Assembly (NCBI GenBank): GCA_020633075.1
Contig: JACKEI010000003.1
Location: forward strand, 434,001-498,000
Direction: 5' to 3'
DNA: 64,000 nucleotides
Source: Sandaracinaceae bacterium
GTDB taxonomy: Bacteria > Myxococcota_A > Polyangia > Polyangiales > Houyiibacteriaceae
Part shown: one piece after another, positions 15,617 to 23,622 of the stretch
Position numbering within the stretch: the stretch's first letter is position 1
How the letters are laid out: each line of letters begins with the position of its first letter
The notes under the pieces: generated by a model
Databases searched by the model: none
What the model was told of the DNA's origin: nothing
What the model saw: only the letters and a program-made list of their open reading frames with translations
Made by a program: the position numbers and the translations under genes

Positions 15617-16347
15617 CGCATGTTCCCCACGATGGCGCGCTCGGTGTCGCCGATCATGGCGAGCACCTTCGAGACCAGCTGCAGGTGCTGGCCACGCTGC
15701 TGCATGGCCTGCTGCATGGTGATCATGCTCAGCTCGTTGTTCGACGTGATCTTCTGCTGCTCCTGGCGCAGTCCGTCGATGGCGCTCTGCACGGCGTCCA
15801 CGCGCAGCTTCACGTTGTTGAGCCAGCTGGTGTCCCCGTCGCGTTGATGCCTGCCGAGGTTGAGCTCGTCCACCAGGTCGAACTCCATGATCGCCTCGCT
15901 CATGGCCATCACACGACCGTTGATGGTGATTTCTCCGTTGCCGATGTCGAGGTCGCCATCGCCGTCTTGCGAGACGCGCTGATGGATGGCCTGGAGGACC
16001 TGCATGCGCGCGCTGATCTCCCGCGAGGCGGAGATGGCGTTCTCGATGGCGTTGCGCGCCTCGAGGACCTTCTCGTCTTCGCGGGCCACCTGCGTCTGCA
16101 GCAGCGCGATGAACCCCTCCGGCGTGATGTTGAGCATCTGGATCGCCTGTTGCACGTAGGCCCGCGCGGCGGGAGCGGGGGCCCCTTGCATCACCTGGGT
16201 GAACGCACGCGCGGCTTCCTCGGGTGTGGCGCCGTTCTCGAGAGCGGCGAGCTCGGCGTTCCCAGCGGCGCGGCGCTGGGCCTCGCGGTTGTTGATGAGG
16301 TCAATTTGCGCTTGGACGTTCGGGTTCAGTGCGATCGCGTCGGACAT
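15613..16347 (-). CDS. T3SS filament/needle-tip-like protein with EF-hand-like loop
   Basis: A 244-residue, mostly helical soluble protein without signal peptide. Coiled-coil segments lie at about residues 85-125 and 175-240. The last third, with ELSMITMQQAMQQRGQHLQLV, recalls the C-terminal polymerisation helix of EspA/SseB filaments and the long helix of IpaD/LcrV tip proteins, so SctA is the best role guess. Residues 128-139 read DGDGDLDIGNGE, matching the 12-residue EF-hand calcium loop (acidic at 1, 3, 5, 7; Ile at 8; Glu at 12) except for Leu at position 6. It is placed before the chaperone-like and SctE genes in the same operon. Confidence 0.5.
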   Translation of the reverse strand: MSDAIALNPNVQAQIDLINNREAQRRAAGNAELAALENGATPEEAARAFTQVMQGAPAPAARAYVQQAIQMLNITPEGFIALLQTQVAREDEKVLEARNAIENAISASREISARMQVLQAIHQRVSQDGDGDLDIGNGEITINGRVMAMSEAIMEFDLVDELNLGRHQRDGDTSWLNNVKLRVDAVQSAIDGLRQEQQKITSNNELSMITMQQAMQQRGQHLQLVSKVLAMIGDTERAIVGNMR

Positions 16348-16361
16348 GGTGGTTCTCCGGG

Positions 16362-16589
16362 TCAGGCCCGCAGGCCGGCGATGAAGGGAAGGGACGGACG
16401 ACCCACCGCAAGAGCGGCGGGCGCAGACGAAGACGGGTTTGCCAGCAGCTCGCGGTCGACCCAGGCCAGCAGGCGCTCCGCCCGCTCGCGGGCCTCCCTG
16501 TGCGGGTCTGCAGGGCCTTTGGGGCCGGCAGGTGGGGACACGTGAGACGAGGCGGGGCTGGGCGCGGGCTTAGGCGCGGATGACGACAT
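16362..16589 (-). CDS. Small protein opening the T3SS-like operon
   Basis: 75 residues from ATG 16589. The first 30 are Ser/Pro/Ala-rich and disordered, fitting a type III export signal. Residues about 32-48 (REARERAERLLAWVDRELL) form one amphipathic helix, and the C-terminus ends FIAGLRA. It ends 14 nt before the tip-like gene. Size and helix would suit a needle subunit (SctF, about 80 residues), inner-rod or regulatory protein, but no family motif was recognised. Start sites further upstream (to 16694) are possible but give an atypical basic N-terminus. Confidence 0.4.
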   Translation of the reverse strand: MSSSAPKPAPSPASSHVSPPAGPKGPADPHREARERAERLLAWVDRELLANPSSSAPAALAVGRPSLPFIAGLRA

Positions 16590-16777
16590 AGCGGCTCTCG
16601 GGGCTGGGCCGACACGCGTCGGCGGGTTGTGCCCCGTCATCGGCGCCTGGCTGCGCCGCTTGCGCTCACCCCCCGAAAAAGTTCGCCGCGCCACGCGCCG
16701 TGCCCGTACAGCTCGGCGTGTTGCGCAACGCGTCGCCTCGCCTCAGGTCGGCGCGTTGCCCGGCGCGTCGCCTCGCC

Positions 16778-18115
16778 TCAGGTCGGCTCGTCGTCCGGCG
16801 CGCCGCCGCTCGCCCCAGGCTCCCCACGCAGCCGCGCGAGCCGTGCCGCGATGCGCGTCTCGAAGCCCTCTGGGCGAGGCGCGTAGTAGCGCCGCCCGCG
16901 CAGCTCCTCGGGCAGGTACGACTCGCCCGCCGCGTGTCCCCCCTCGGCGTGCGGGTAGCGGTAGCCCTCGCCGTAGCCCCACTCCTTCATCGCCGCCGTC
17001 GGCGCGTTGCGCAGGCGCAGGGGCACCGGCAGCGCACCCCGCTCGCGTACGTCGGCCTGGGCCGCCGTCCACGCCTCGTAGCTGGCGTTCGACTTGGGTG
17101 CGGACGCCAAGTAGGTGCAGCACTGCGCCATGGCGAACATCCCCTCGGGCATGCCCAGGCGCGCGAACGCCTGGTCCGCCGCGACCGCCAGCTCGAGCGC
17201 GCGGGGGTCCGCGTTCCCGATGTCCTCGCTCGCGAAGATCAGCATGCGCCGCAGCACGAAGCGCGGGTCCTCGCCCGCCTCCAGCATGCGCATCAGCCAG
17301 TAGATGCTGGCGTCGGGGTCGTTGCCACGCATGGACTTGATGAACGCGCTGACGACGTTGTAGTGCTCCTCGCCGCTCTTGTCGTAGAGCAGCGTCTTGC
17401 TCGACAGCGCCTGCTGCACGTCGTCCACGCGCAGCTTCCCGCCCGCCGCGTGGGCCAGGTCGGCACACACCTCAAGCACGGACAGCGCCCGCCGCGCGTC
17501 ACCGTGCGCCTGCTCCGCGATGGCCCCGAGCGCCCCGTCTTCGGCCTCGAGGTTCAGCTCGCCCAGGCCGCGCCGCGAGTCGCGCAGCGCGCGCTCCAGC
17601 AGCCGCTCGAGGTCCGCGTCCGCCAGCGGCTCCAGGCGAAACACTCGCGCTCGGCTCAACAGCGCGGCGTTGACCGCGAAGCTGGGGTTCTCCGTGGTGG
17701 CCCCGATGAGGGTCACCGTGCCGTCCTCCACGTGTGGCAGCAGCGCGTCCTGCTGACCCTTGTTGAAGCGGTGGATCTCGTCCACGAACAAGATGGTGCG
17801 CTTGCCGTAGACCCGCGCTCGCTCGCGCGCCGCGCCCAGGATCTTCCGGAGGTCGGCCACGCCTCCCAGCACGGCGCTGAAGGGCTCGAAGGTGGCCGAG
17901 GTCTCCCGCGCGATGACCTCTGCGGTCGTCGTCTTGCCCGTCCCCGGCGGACCCCACAGCACCAGCGACGGAACGCGGTCGGCGCGGATCAGTCGGGCCA
18001 GCAGCTTGTCGGGCCCGAAGAGGTGCGGCTGCCCCACCACGTCGGCCAGGCGCTCCGGCCGCATACGGTCGGCGAGCGGGCCCTTCTTGGCGCTGCTGTG
18101 ATCGAAGAGATCCAC
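16778..18115 (-). CDS. rarA: Replication-associated recombination AAA+ ATPase RarA (MgsA)
   Basis: A 445-residue clamp-loader-like ATPase that acts at stalled replication forks and interacts with SSB in E. coli. Walker A is GPPGTGKTT, Walker B is LFVDEIHRFNK, and sensor motif GATTENPSF follows. The C-terminal tetramerisation domain holds EHYNVVSAFIKSMRGNDPDAS and MRMLEAGEDPRFVLRR. GTG 18115 (VDLFDHSS) fits the family N-terminus; the track back to 18193 is less typical. TGC-TACACC lies 6 nt before this GTG and no Shine-Dalgarno is present. Confidence 0.94.
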   Translation of the reverse strand: MDLFDHSSAKKGPLADRMRPERLADVVGQPHLFGPDKLLARLIRADRVPSLVLWGPPGTGKTTTAEVIARETSATFEPFSAVLGGVADLRKILGAARERARVYGKRTILFVDEIHRFNKGQQDALLPHVEDGTVTLIGATTENPSFAVNAALLSRARVFRLEPLADADLERLLERALRDSRRGLGELNLEAEDGALGAIAEQAHGDARRALSVLEVCADLAHAAGGKLRVDDVQQALSSKTLLYDKSGEEHYNVVSAFIKSMRGNDPDASIYWLMRMLEAGEDPRFVLRRMLIFASEDIGNADPRALELAVAADQAFARLGMPEGMFAMAQCCTYLASAPKSNASYEAWTAAQADVRERGALPVPLRLRNAPTAAMKEWGYGEGYRYPHAEGGHAAGESYLPEELRGRRYYAPRPEGFETRIAARLARLRGEPGASGGAPDDEPT

Positions 18116-18322
18116 CCGCCGGGTGTAGCAGCGCGCGTCACGCTCTCCAACGGCGGTTACGCAACATGGGGTTGATCGCGACATCCGTGTCATGGGACGC
18201 CGCGACCTCGCCTACATTGGACCCTGCGAGATCATGCGGTTTTCCGTGCAGGAGCGGCATCCCTACTGCCGTGGCACGTCCGTTGCTCGTGCACTTGGTC
18301 GAACCCTCAGGTGGAGACCCCT

Positions 18323-18832
18323 ATGCACTCGCTCTTCGACCTCATCTACGACCATCAACGTCTCAGCGCCCAGCAGCGCGGCGGCGCGCGGCTGGCCTCG
18401 GGTGATCAGGCGCTGCTGGCCGGGTTGGAGCAGCTGCTGCGTGGTGAGCGGGCGGAGACCCGCGGCGCCCTCGCGATGCCGCACGTGACGGTGCCCGGCA
18501 ACGTGCGCGTGGCCGTCGGTGGTGCCTTCCACGTGGCTCACGTGAAGCACGTCTCGGGCGGCGGCCTCGAGGCCCGCATGCGGGTCTCACCCCCCGTCGG
18601 GTCGGCCGTCTTGGTGGAGGTCGAGGACCCCGTGGACGACATCCGCTACGCCTTTCCGGCCGTGGTCGAAGGGACCACGCATGGTGTCACGCGGCTCACC
18701 TTCGATGGCGCGCCCACGCGCGGGAAGCTCGCCCAGGGCACGCGCCGCTGGCGCGCCGCGACGCTGCCGGTGAGGGCGCACGGGGGCTCGGTCGGCGCGC
18801 TCGGCGGAGCCCCGTCCGCGTCTGCTGCCTGA
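18323..18832 (+). CDS. Small soluble protein, possibly degenerate PilZ-like
   Basis: 169 residues from ATG 18323. Residues 1-45 are helical (LFDLIYDHQRLSAQQRGGARLASGDQ). Residues about 55-135 look like a small beta-barrel: VRVAVGGAFHVAHVKHVSGGGLEARM, then PPVGSAVLVEVEDP and YAFPAVVEGTTHGVTRLTFD. The HVSGGGL turn resembles the DxSxxG turn of PilZ domains, but the preceding RxxxR needed for c-di-GMP is missing. No signal peptide. The C-terminal 25 residues are low complexity. The function is not recognised. The 207 nt between rarA and this gene show no other coding signal. Confidence 0.4.
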   Translation: MHSLFDLIYDHQRLSAQQRGGARLASGDQALLAGLEQLLRGERAETRGALAMPHVTVPGNVRVAVGGAFHVAHVKHVSGGGLEARMRVSPPVGSAVLVEVEDPVDDIRYAFPAVVEGTTHGVTRLTFDGAPTRGKLAQGTRRWRAATLPVRAHGGSVGALGGAPSASAA

Positions 18833-18887
18833 GCATCTGTCCAGGAATAAGCCTTGAAGCGGCGTGGCGATCCTCCACACTGCCGCC

Positions 18888-20504
18888 ATGGATCTCTGGA
18901 CCTACGACACTCCCGACGGCCCCGCCACCCTCCGACTCGCCCGCGTGGAGGACGTCTCTGGCCTCATCAAGCTGAACAAGAAGTGCTTCCCCACCATGGC
19001 GGAGCACAACGTGGTCTGGAACAAGGGGCAGCTGGTCAATCACATCCGCCTCTTCCCCGAAGGGCAGATCGTGGTGGAGCGCGACGGTGTCATCCTGGGC
19101 GCCTGCGCCAGCCTGATCGTGCGCCTGGGCACGGACGACTACCGCCCCCACACGTACTCGGGCATCACGGACGGCGGGTACTTCCACAGCCATGACCCCG
19201 AGGGCGACACCCTCTACGGCGCGGACGTGTACGTGGACCCCGACGTGCGCGGCGCGGGTGTGGGACATCAGCTGTACGAGGCGCGCAGGCGTCTCTGCCG
19301 GCAGCGCAACCTGCGGCGCATCGTCGCGGGCGGGCGCATCCACGGTTACGCCGACCACGCGGCCGACATGACCCCTGCGCAGTACGTGCGCGCCGTCGAG
19401 ACGGGCGAGATCAAGGACCTGGTGCTCAGCTTCCAGCTGCGCGAGGGCTTCATCGTGCGCGGCCTCCTGCGCAACTACATCATCGACCCCAACAGCAAGA
19501 ACTACGCGACCTTCATCGAGTGGAGCAACCCGGACTACGAGCCGAAGGACGAGAACGCGCAGCGCAAGGTGCGCGTCGCGGCCGTGCAGTACCAGGTCCG
19601 CAAGATCAGCTCGTTCGAAGAGTTCGCCGGGCAGATTACCTACTTCGTCGAGACCGCCGCCGAGTACCGCGCGGACTTCGTGGTGTTCCCCGAGTTCACC
19701 AGCATGCAGCTGCTCTCGATGGAGGCGCTCAAGAACCTCCCCGCGCAGGAGGGCATCGCGCGCCTGTGTGACCTCGAGGAGGAGGTGGTCGGCCTCTTCA
19801 AGGACCTCGCCAAGCGCTTCGGGCTGCACATCATCGCAGGCACGCACCCGGTGCGGCGCGAGGGCACCATCTACAACGTGGCGCCGGTGGTCTTCCCCGA
19901 CGGCTACGTGGTGTTCCAGCCCAAGCTGCACATCACCCCGTCCGAGAAGCGCTTCTGGGGCATCGACGGAGGCAGCGAGCTGCGCGTCATCTCCACGCCC
20001 AAGGCCAAGATCGGCGTGCTCATCTGCTACGACTCGGAGTTCCCCGAGGCGGCGCGCTACCTGGCCGACGCGGGCGTCGAGATCCTCTTCGTCCCCTACT
20101 GCACCGACGACCGGCAGGGCCACGCGCGGGTGCGCTACTGCTCGCACGCGCGCGCCATCGAGAACCAGATCTACGTGGTGACCGCCGGGGTCGTCGGCAA
20201 CCTGCCCAGCGTGCCCGCCATGGACATCCACTACGGTCAGGCCGCCATCTTCACGCCCAGCGACTTCGAGTTCTCACGCGACGGCATCCACGCCGAGGCC
20301 GACAGCAACGTGGAGACCATGCTGGTGTCCGACCTGGACATCCACGATCTCTACCGCTCCCGCTCGAGCGGCAGCGTGCGCCCGCGCCTGGACCGGCGCC
20401 TGGACCTCTTCGAGTTCCACGCCCACCTGCGCAACGACCTCGAGATCCTGAACCCCGAAGAGGCCGAGCCCATCGGGCCCACGCCGGAAGACGAAGACGA
20501 GTAG
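18888..20504 (+). CDS. GNAT acetyltransferase-nitrilase superfamily fusion
   Basis: A 538-residue two-domain enzyme. Residues 1-200 form a GNAT acyltransferase fold, with VYVDPDVRGAGVGHQLYEARR as the acetyl-CoA loop. Residues about 225-500 form a carbon-nitrogen hydrolase with Glu (VVFPEFTS), Lys (FQPKLHITPSE) and nucleophile Cys (GVLICYDSEFPEAARYL). This fusion is known in many bacteria but has no firmly assigned substrate; an amide or N-acyl compound processed by both halves is a fair guess. A start at GTG 18864 adds eight residues. The acidic C-terminus ends EDEDE. Single-gene unit, cytosolic. Confidence 0.88.
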   Translation: MDLWTYDTPDGPATLRLARVEDVSGLIKLNKKCFPTMAEHNVVWNKGQLVNHIRLFPEGQIVVERDGVILGACASLIVRLGTDDYRPHTYSGITDGGYFHSHDPEGDTLYGADVYVDPDVRGAGVGHQLYEARRRLCRQRNLRRIVAGGRIHGYADHAADMTPAQYVRAVETGEIKDLVLSFQLREGFIVRGLLRNYIIDPNSKNYATFIEWSNPDYEPKDENAQRKVRVAAVQYQVRKISSFEEFAGQITYFVETAAEYRADFVVFPEFTSMQLLSMEALKNLPAQEGIARLCDLEEEVVGLFKDLAKRFGLHIIAGTHPVRREGTIYNVAPVVFPDGYVVFQPKLHITPSEKRFWGIDGGSELRVISTPKAKIGVLICYDSEFPEAARYLADAGVEILFVPYCTDDRQGHARVRYCSHARAIENQIYVVTAGVVGNLPSVPAMDIHYGQAAIFTPSDFEFSRDGIHAEADSNVETMLVSDLDIHDLYRSRSSGSVRPRLDRRLDLFEFHAHLRNDLEILNPEEAEPIGPTPEDEDE

Positions 20505-20572
20505 TTCGGCACGCAGCCACGGGGTGCTGGGCGCCGTGGCGTGACGCAGGCGACCCCGTGCTACGCTTGGGC

Positions 20573-22018
20573 ATGCGCGTGATTCCGAGGAGGCGGTGGC
20601 AGCTCTTTGCCGTGGTCAGCGTCCTGTCCTTCACGCTCGTCGGCTGCGGCGTCGACGTGGAGGACTGTGGCGGCCCCCAGGACGCGCGCCAGCGCTTCGT
20701 GCGAGCGGGCGACGCGTGTGACCCCACCGCCTCGCCTCGCCGGCTGGGCTTCGCTTGGAACGGTTACGCGTGCGGTCCCATCCTGAGCGGAGACTGTCGC
20801 CACGCGGGCTGCGAAGGTAGCGACTGCGGCGCCCTCTTCGGATCGCTCGGGGGCTGTCGGCGCGCCTACGCAGCGTGCGACGGAACCTGCGCCGCGCGTC
20901 TCTCGGAGGTGCGCGACGAGGTGCCCACCCATCCGATCTGCCGGGCCGCGCCGGACCCAGCGCCAGAGCGGTCGTGGGCGACTTTCGAGAGCTGCCACCA
21001 CGACGATGACTGCCGGGACGGCGTCAACGGGAGGTGCGTGCTCAGCCTCGAAGACCAGGTCTCTCGGTTGTCCTGCGCCTACGACGAGTGCTTCGTCGAC
21101 GCGGACTGCCCGGCCGGCCGCGTCTGCGCGCCGCTCTACGAGGCGGACCCCGCGGTGTTCAGTCAGAGCAACCTCTTCTGCGTGCGCGCCACCTGTGCGT
21201 CCAGCGCGGACTGCGCGAACGCTCAGGCTTGCACCCTGCGACTAGCGTCTTCCGGGGGGGTGTTCAGCCCAAGACCCAGTGACTATCACTACGCCTGCGG
21301 CGACGAGATCTGCGGCGCTGCCGACCCCACGACGGTCTATCGCGTGACCGATCTACGCATCCCCACCCTCGAGGACGTGGATAGTGGGGCAGCGCTTGGC
21401 CACAACGTCGACAACGTGGGCGAGGTCTGCGGCGTGGTGGACTATGCGGGGGGCGTCGACAACCAGCTCTTGGCCCTGAACGCCGGCCTGCTCGGGCTGG
21501 GCGCTCCCGCGCCCTTGGATCTCCAGGCTGCGCTCGACGAGGCGCTCGCCTGCGAGACGCCATCCGCGCTCTGCACGCCCCTCGCCTTGTCCTTCGTCGT
21601 GCAGACCTGCGACATGACCACGACGTTCCGCGTGCGCGACGGACAGGGTCGAACGCTTGCGGGGCCTGTCTTGGTGATCCCGGACGGAAGCGGCTGGTTC
21701 CGGGCGTCCCTCCCCGTGCTTCCGTTCGCGATCCCAATAAGGACTTCCTCGGGAGTCACGCCGCTCGGGCTCCCCCTCGAGAACGTCATCGTCCACGGCC
21801 GGCTCACTCGGACCGGTCTCGAAGATGTCGTCATCGGGGGGATGCTGTCTTCGGAGCCGACCCTCGACGCCTTCTCCGTTCTGCTCGCCGGAGCGGATGG
21901 CGGGCCGTCCCTGGCGGACGTCGAGGCGCTGCTGGTTGCGCTCATCGACGTCCGGGTTGCGGGCGAGTGCCAGGCGCTCTCTGTGGGCTTGCGGGCCACG
22001 ACCGTTCTGCAGGAGTAG
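20573..22018 (+). CDS. Cys-rich lipoprotein with DxDC repeats
   Basis: 481 residues. The N-terminus MRVIPRRRWQLFAVVSVLSF leads to a lipobox-like LVGCG. Residues about 140-240 contain repeats of the form C-x-DxDC (CHHDDDCRDG, CFVDADCPAG, CASSADCANA), typical of Myxococcota surface proteins. The C-terminal 220 residues are probably beta-rich (LDVRIPTL-like strands ending RVAGECQALSVGLRATTVLQE). ATG 20573 follows TGC-TACGCT by 5 nt, so a leaderless start is likely. No enzymatic motif was recognised. Probably an outer-membrane or periplasmic lipoprotein. Confidence 0.7.
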   Translation: MRVIPRRRWQLFAVVSVLSFTLVGCGVDVEDCGGPQDARQRFVRAGDACDPTASPRRLGFAWNGYACGPILSGDCRHAGCEGSDCGALFGSLGGCRRAYAACDGTCAARLSEVRDEVPTHPICRAAPDPAPERSWATFESCHHDDDCRDGVNGRCVLSLEDQVSRLSCAYDECFVDADCPAGRVCAPLYEADPAVFSQSNLFCVRATCASSADCANAQACTLRLASSGGVFSPRPSDYHYACGDEICGAADPTTVYRVTDLRIPTLEDVDSGAALGHNVDNVGEVCGVVDYAGGVDNQLLALNAGLLGLGAPAPLDLQAALDEALACETPSALCTPLALSFVVQTCDMTTTFRVRDGQGRTLAGPVLVIPDGSGWFRASLPVLPFAIPIRTSSGVTPLGLPLENVIVHGRLTRTGLEDVVIGGMLSSEPTLDAFSVLLAGADGGPSLADVEALLVALIDVRVAGECQALSVGLRATTVLQE

Positions 22019-22111
22019 CCCTCCGCGCTTGGCGGCGCAGCGAGCGCCTTGTTGCCTGCCGGGTCGCGTTGGGCCCGCGCGCGCCTCAGTTTTGCGGCGG
22101 CGGCTCGCGCC

Positions 22112-23479
22112 TCAGTCCGGCTGGAAGAGCACGGTCTGCGTGCGGTCGGTGTCGTAGAACTGGTGGGCGCGGTCGAAGGTGATGGCGCCGAAGGTGTTGA
22201 TGGCGATGGCGATCACTCCGAGCGCGATGAAGCGCTTGCCGAAGCGGCGGCCTCCGAGCGCCAGCATGACGAAGAGCAGCGGCATGTAGTCGAGCGCGAA
22301 GCGGTAGCCGAACTGCACCCAGCCGCTGTTCTGGTACATGAGGTTCAACACGATCACGGGGATGACCGCCAGCGTGAGCGCCTTCAAGACCGGGGTGATG
22401 CGCACGGGGGAGAGCAGCAGGAACAGCGCCGGCGTGGTGACCCACAGCGCGAGCCCGTGCCGGCTGATGGTCAGGTGCGGCGCGTTGGCTGACAGCCAAG
22501 GCAACGACGAGGTGAAGATGGCCAGGTTGCGGCCGACGAAGTGGTAGTTGAAGAGGCCCCACTTCTCGATGCGCCCGCGCCAGCCAATCTGCAGGAACGA
22601 GTGCCCGAACTCGAAGGGGTCGTCGAAGCGGGCCTGGTTCATCCACATGGCGAGCAGGCCGCAGAGCAGGATGGGCGCGCTGAAGAGGGCGCCCAGGCGC
22701 AGGGCGCGCGGCCAGTCCACGTTGCGCAGGAGCTGCCAACCGCCGTCGGGTGAGGCGGCGTCCGCGGCGCGCTCACGCTGTGCCACGCGCACGATCTCGA
22801 GCGCCATGAGCACCGCCAGCAGCGCCGTGGTGGGGCGCGTCAGGAAGCACAGCCCCAGCATGAGCCCCGCCAGGACCGGGCGGCGCGCGCCGAGTCCGAA
22901 GTGCAGGTAGAGGCACAGGAGCGACGTGGCGACCACGTGCGCGGCGAACCACACGGTGCCCTGTACGGCGACGAAGAAGAACACGCTGCCGAACGCGAAG
23001 AGCAGCGTCAGCAGCAGGTCGTCGCGCTGGCTGCGCTCGCTCACGCCGTCTTCACGAAGGCGGCGCAGCGTGAGGAAGAGCAGCATGGGGCCGAGCGCCG
23101 CGATGAGCGCCCAGAAGAGCCTGTCCGGCGCGTCCACGCCGGCCACCGCCACGATGGGCAGCATCACGACGGCGGGGAAGGGGGGGAACGAGACGTACCA
23201 CTTGTAGCGCCCCGGCTCCGCGCCCGGAAAGAAGAAGCCCGGTGGGCAGGGGCCGCGTAGCTGCGTGTCGTAGCAGGCCCAGTCGTTGGTCCCCGGAGGG
23301 CGCCCCGGCAGCGCCAGGCTCCCGTCCAGGAAGCCCTGCGCCAGGTGTGCGTAGTGGTTGTCGGGGGAGGTCTCGAGCACGCGCGGACCCAGCACGGCGC
23401 AGTAGATGCCGGCGACGAGCACGTAGAGAGCGAGCGGCAGGCGGGCGCGTTGGAAGCGGGTCACGAGGGCGCGCAGCAT
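22112..23479 (-). CDS. Polytopic membrane protein, glycosyltransferase-39-like
   Basis: A 455-residue integral membrane protein with about ten hydrophobic segments. After TM1 a loop carries LETSPDNHYAHLAQGFLDGSLALPG, an acidic first loop as in GT-C fold mannosyl/arabinosyltransferases, and GRYKWYVSFPPFPAVVMLP precedes TM2. A long extracytoplasmic loop and a final YRFALDYMPLLFVMLALG motif are also common in this group. It probably transfers sugars from a polyprenyl donor, but no exact family signature was confirmed. Start at ATG 23479. It is divergent from the GMC gene. Confidence 0.6.
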   Translation of the reverse strand: MLRALVTRFQRARLPLALYVLVAGIYCAVLGPRVLETSPDNHYAHLAQGFLDGSLALPGRPPGTNDWACYDTQLRGPCPPGFFFPGAEPGRYKWYVSFPPFPAVVMLPIVAVAGVDAPDRLFWALIAALGPMLLFLTLRRLREDGVSERSQRDDLLLTLLFAFGSVFFFVAVQGTVWFAAHVVATSLLCLYLHFGLGARRPVLAGLMLGLCFLTRPTTALLAVLMALEIVRVAQRERAADAASPDGGWQLLRNVDWPRALRLGALFSAPILLCGLLAMWMNQARFDDPFEFGHSFLQIGWRGRIEKWGLFNYHFVGRNLAIFTSSLPWLSANAPHLTISRHGLALWVTTPALFLLLSPVRITPVLKALTLAVIPVIVLNLMYQNSGWVQFGYRFALDYMPLLFVMLALGGRRFGKRFIALGVIAIAINTFGAITFDRAHQFYDTDRTQTVLFQPD

Positions 23480-23540
23480 ACACAACTCGGGCGCGCTGCG
23501 CGCTACACGTCCAGACCGCATCCGCCGCCGGCTGTAAGGG

Positions 23541-23568
23541 TTGAGGGGTCACGTGTACGCTGTATATT
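23541..23568 (+). promoter_or_regulatory. Promoter of the GMC oxidoreductase gene
   Basis: TTGAGG (23541-23546), a 16-bp spacer, then TATATT (23563-23568) is the most consensus-like -10 in the window. Transcription would begin near 23575, giving a leader of about 48 nt that includes AAGGAGA before ATG 23623. Confidence 0.6.
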
Positions 23569-23622
23569 GCCGCTCACTGAGCCCGGCGCGCAGGCTTGCG
23601 TCGGCCAAGGAGACAGCATCGC

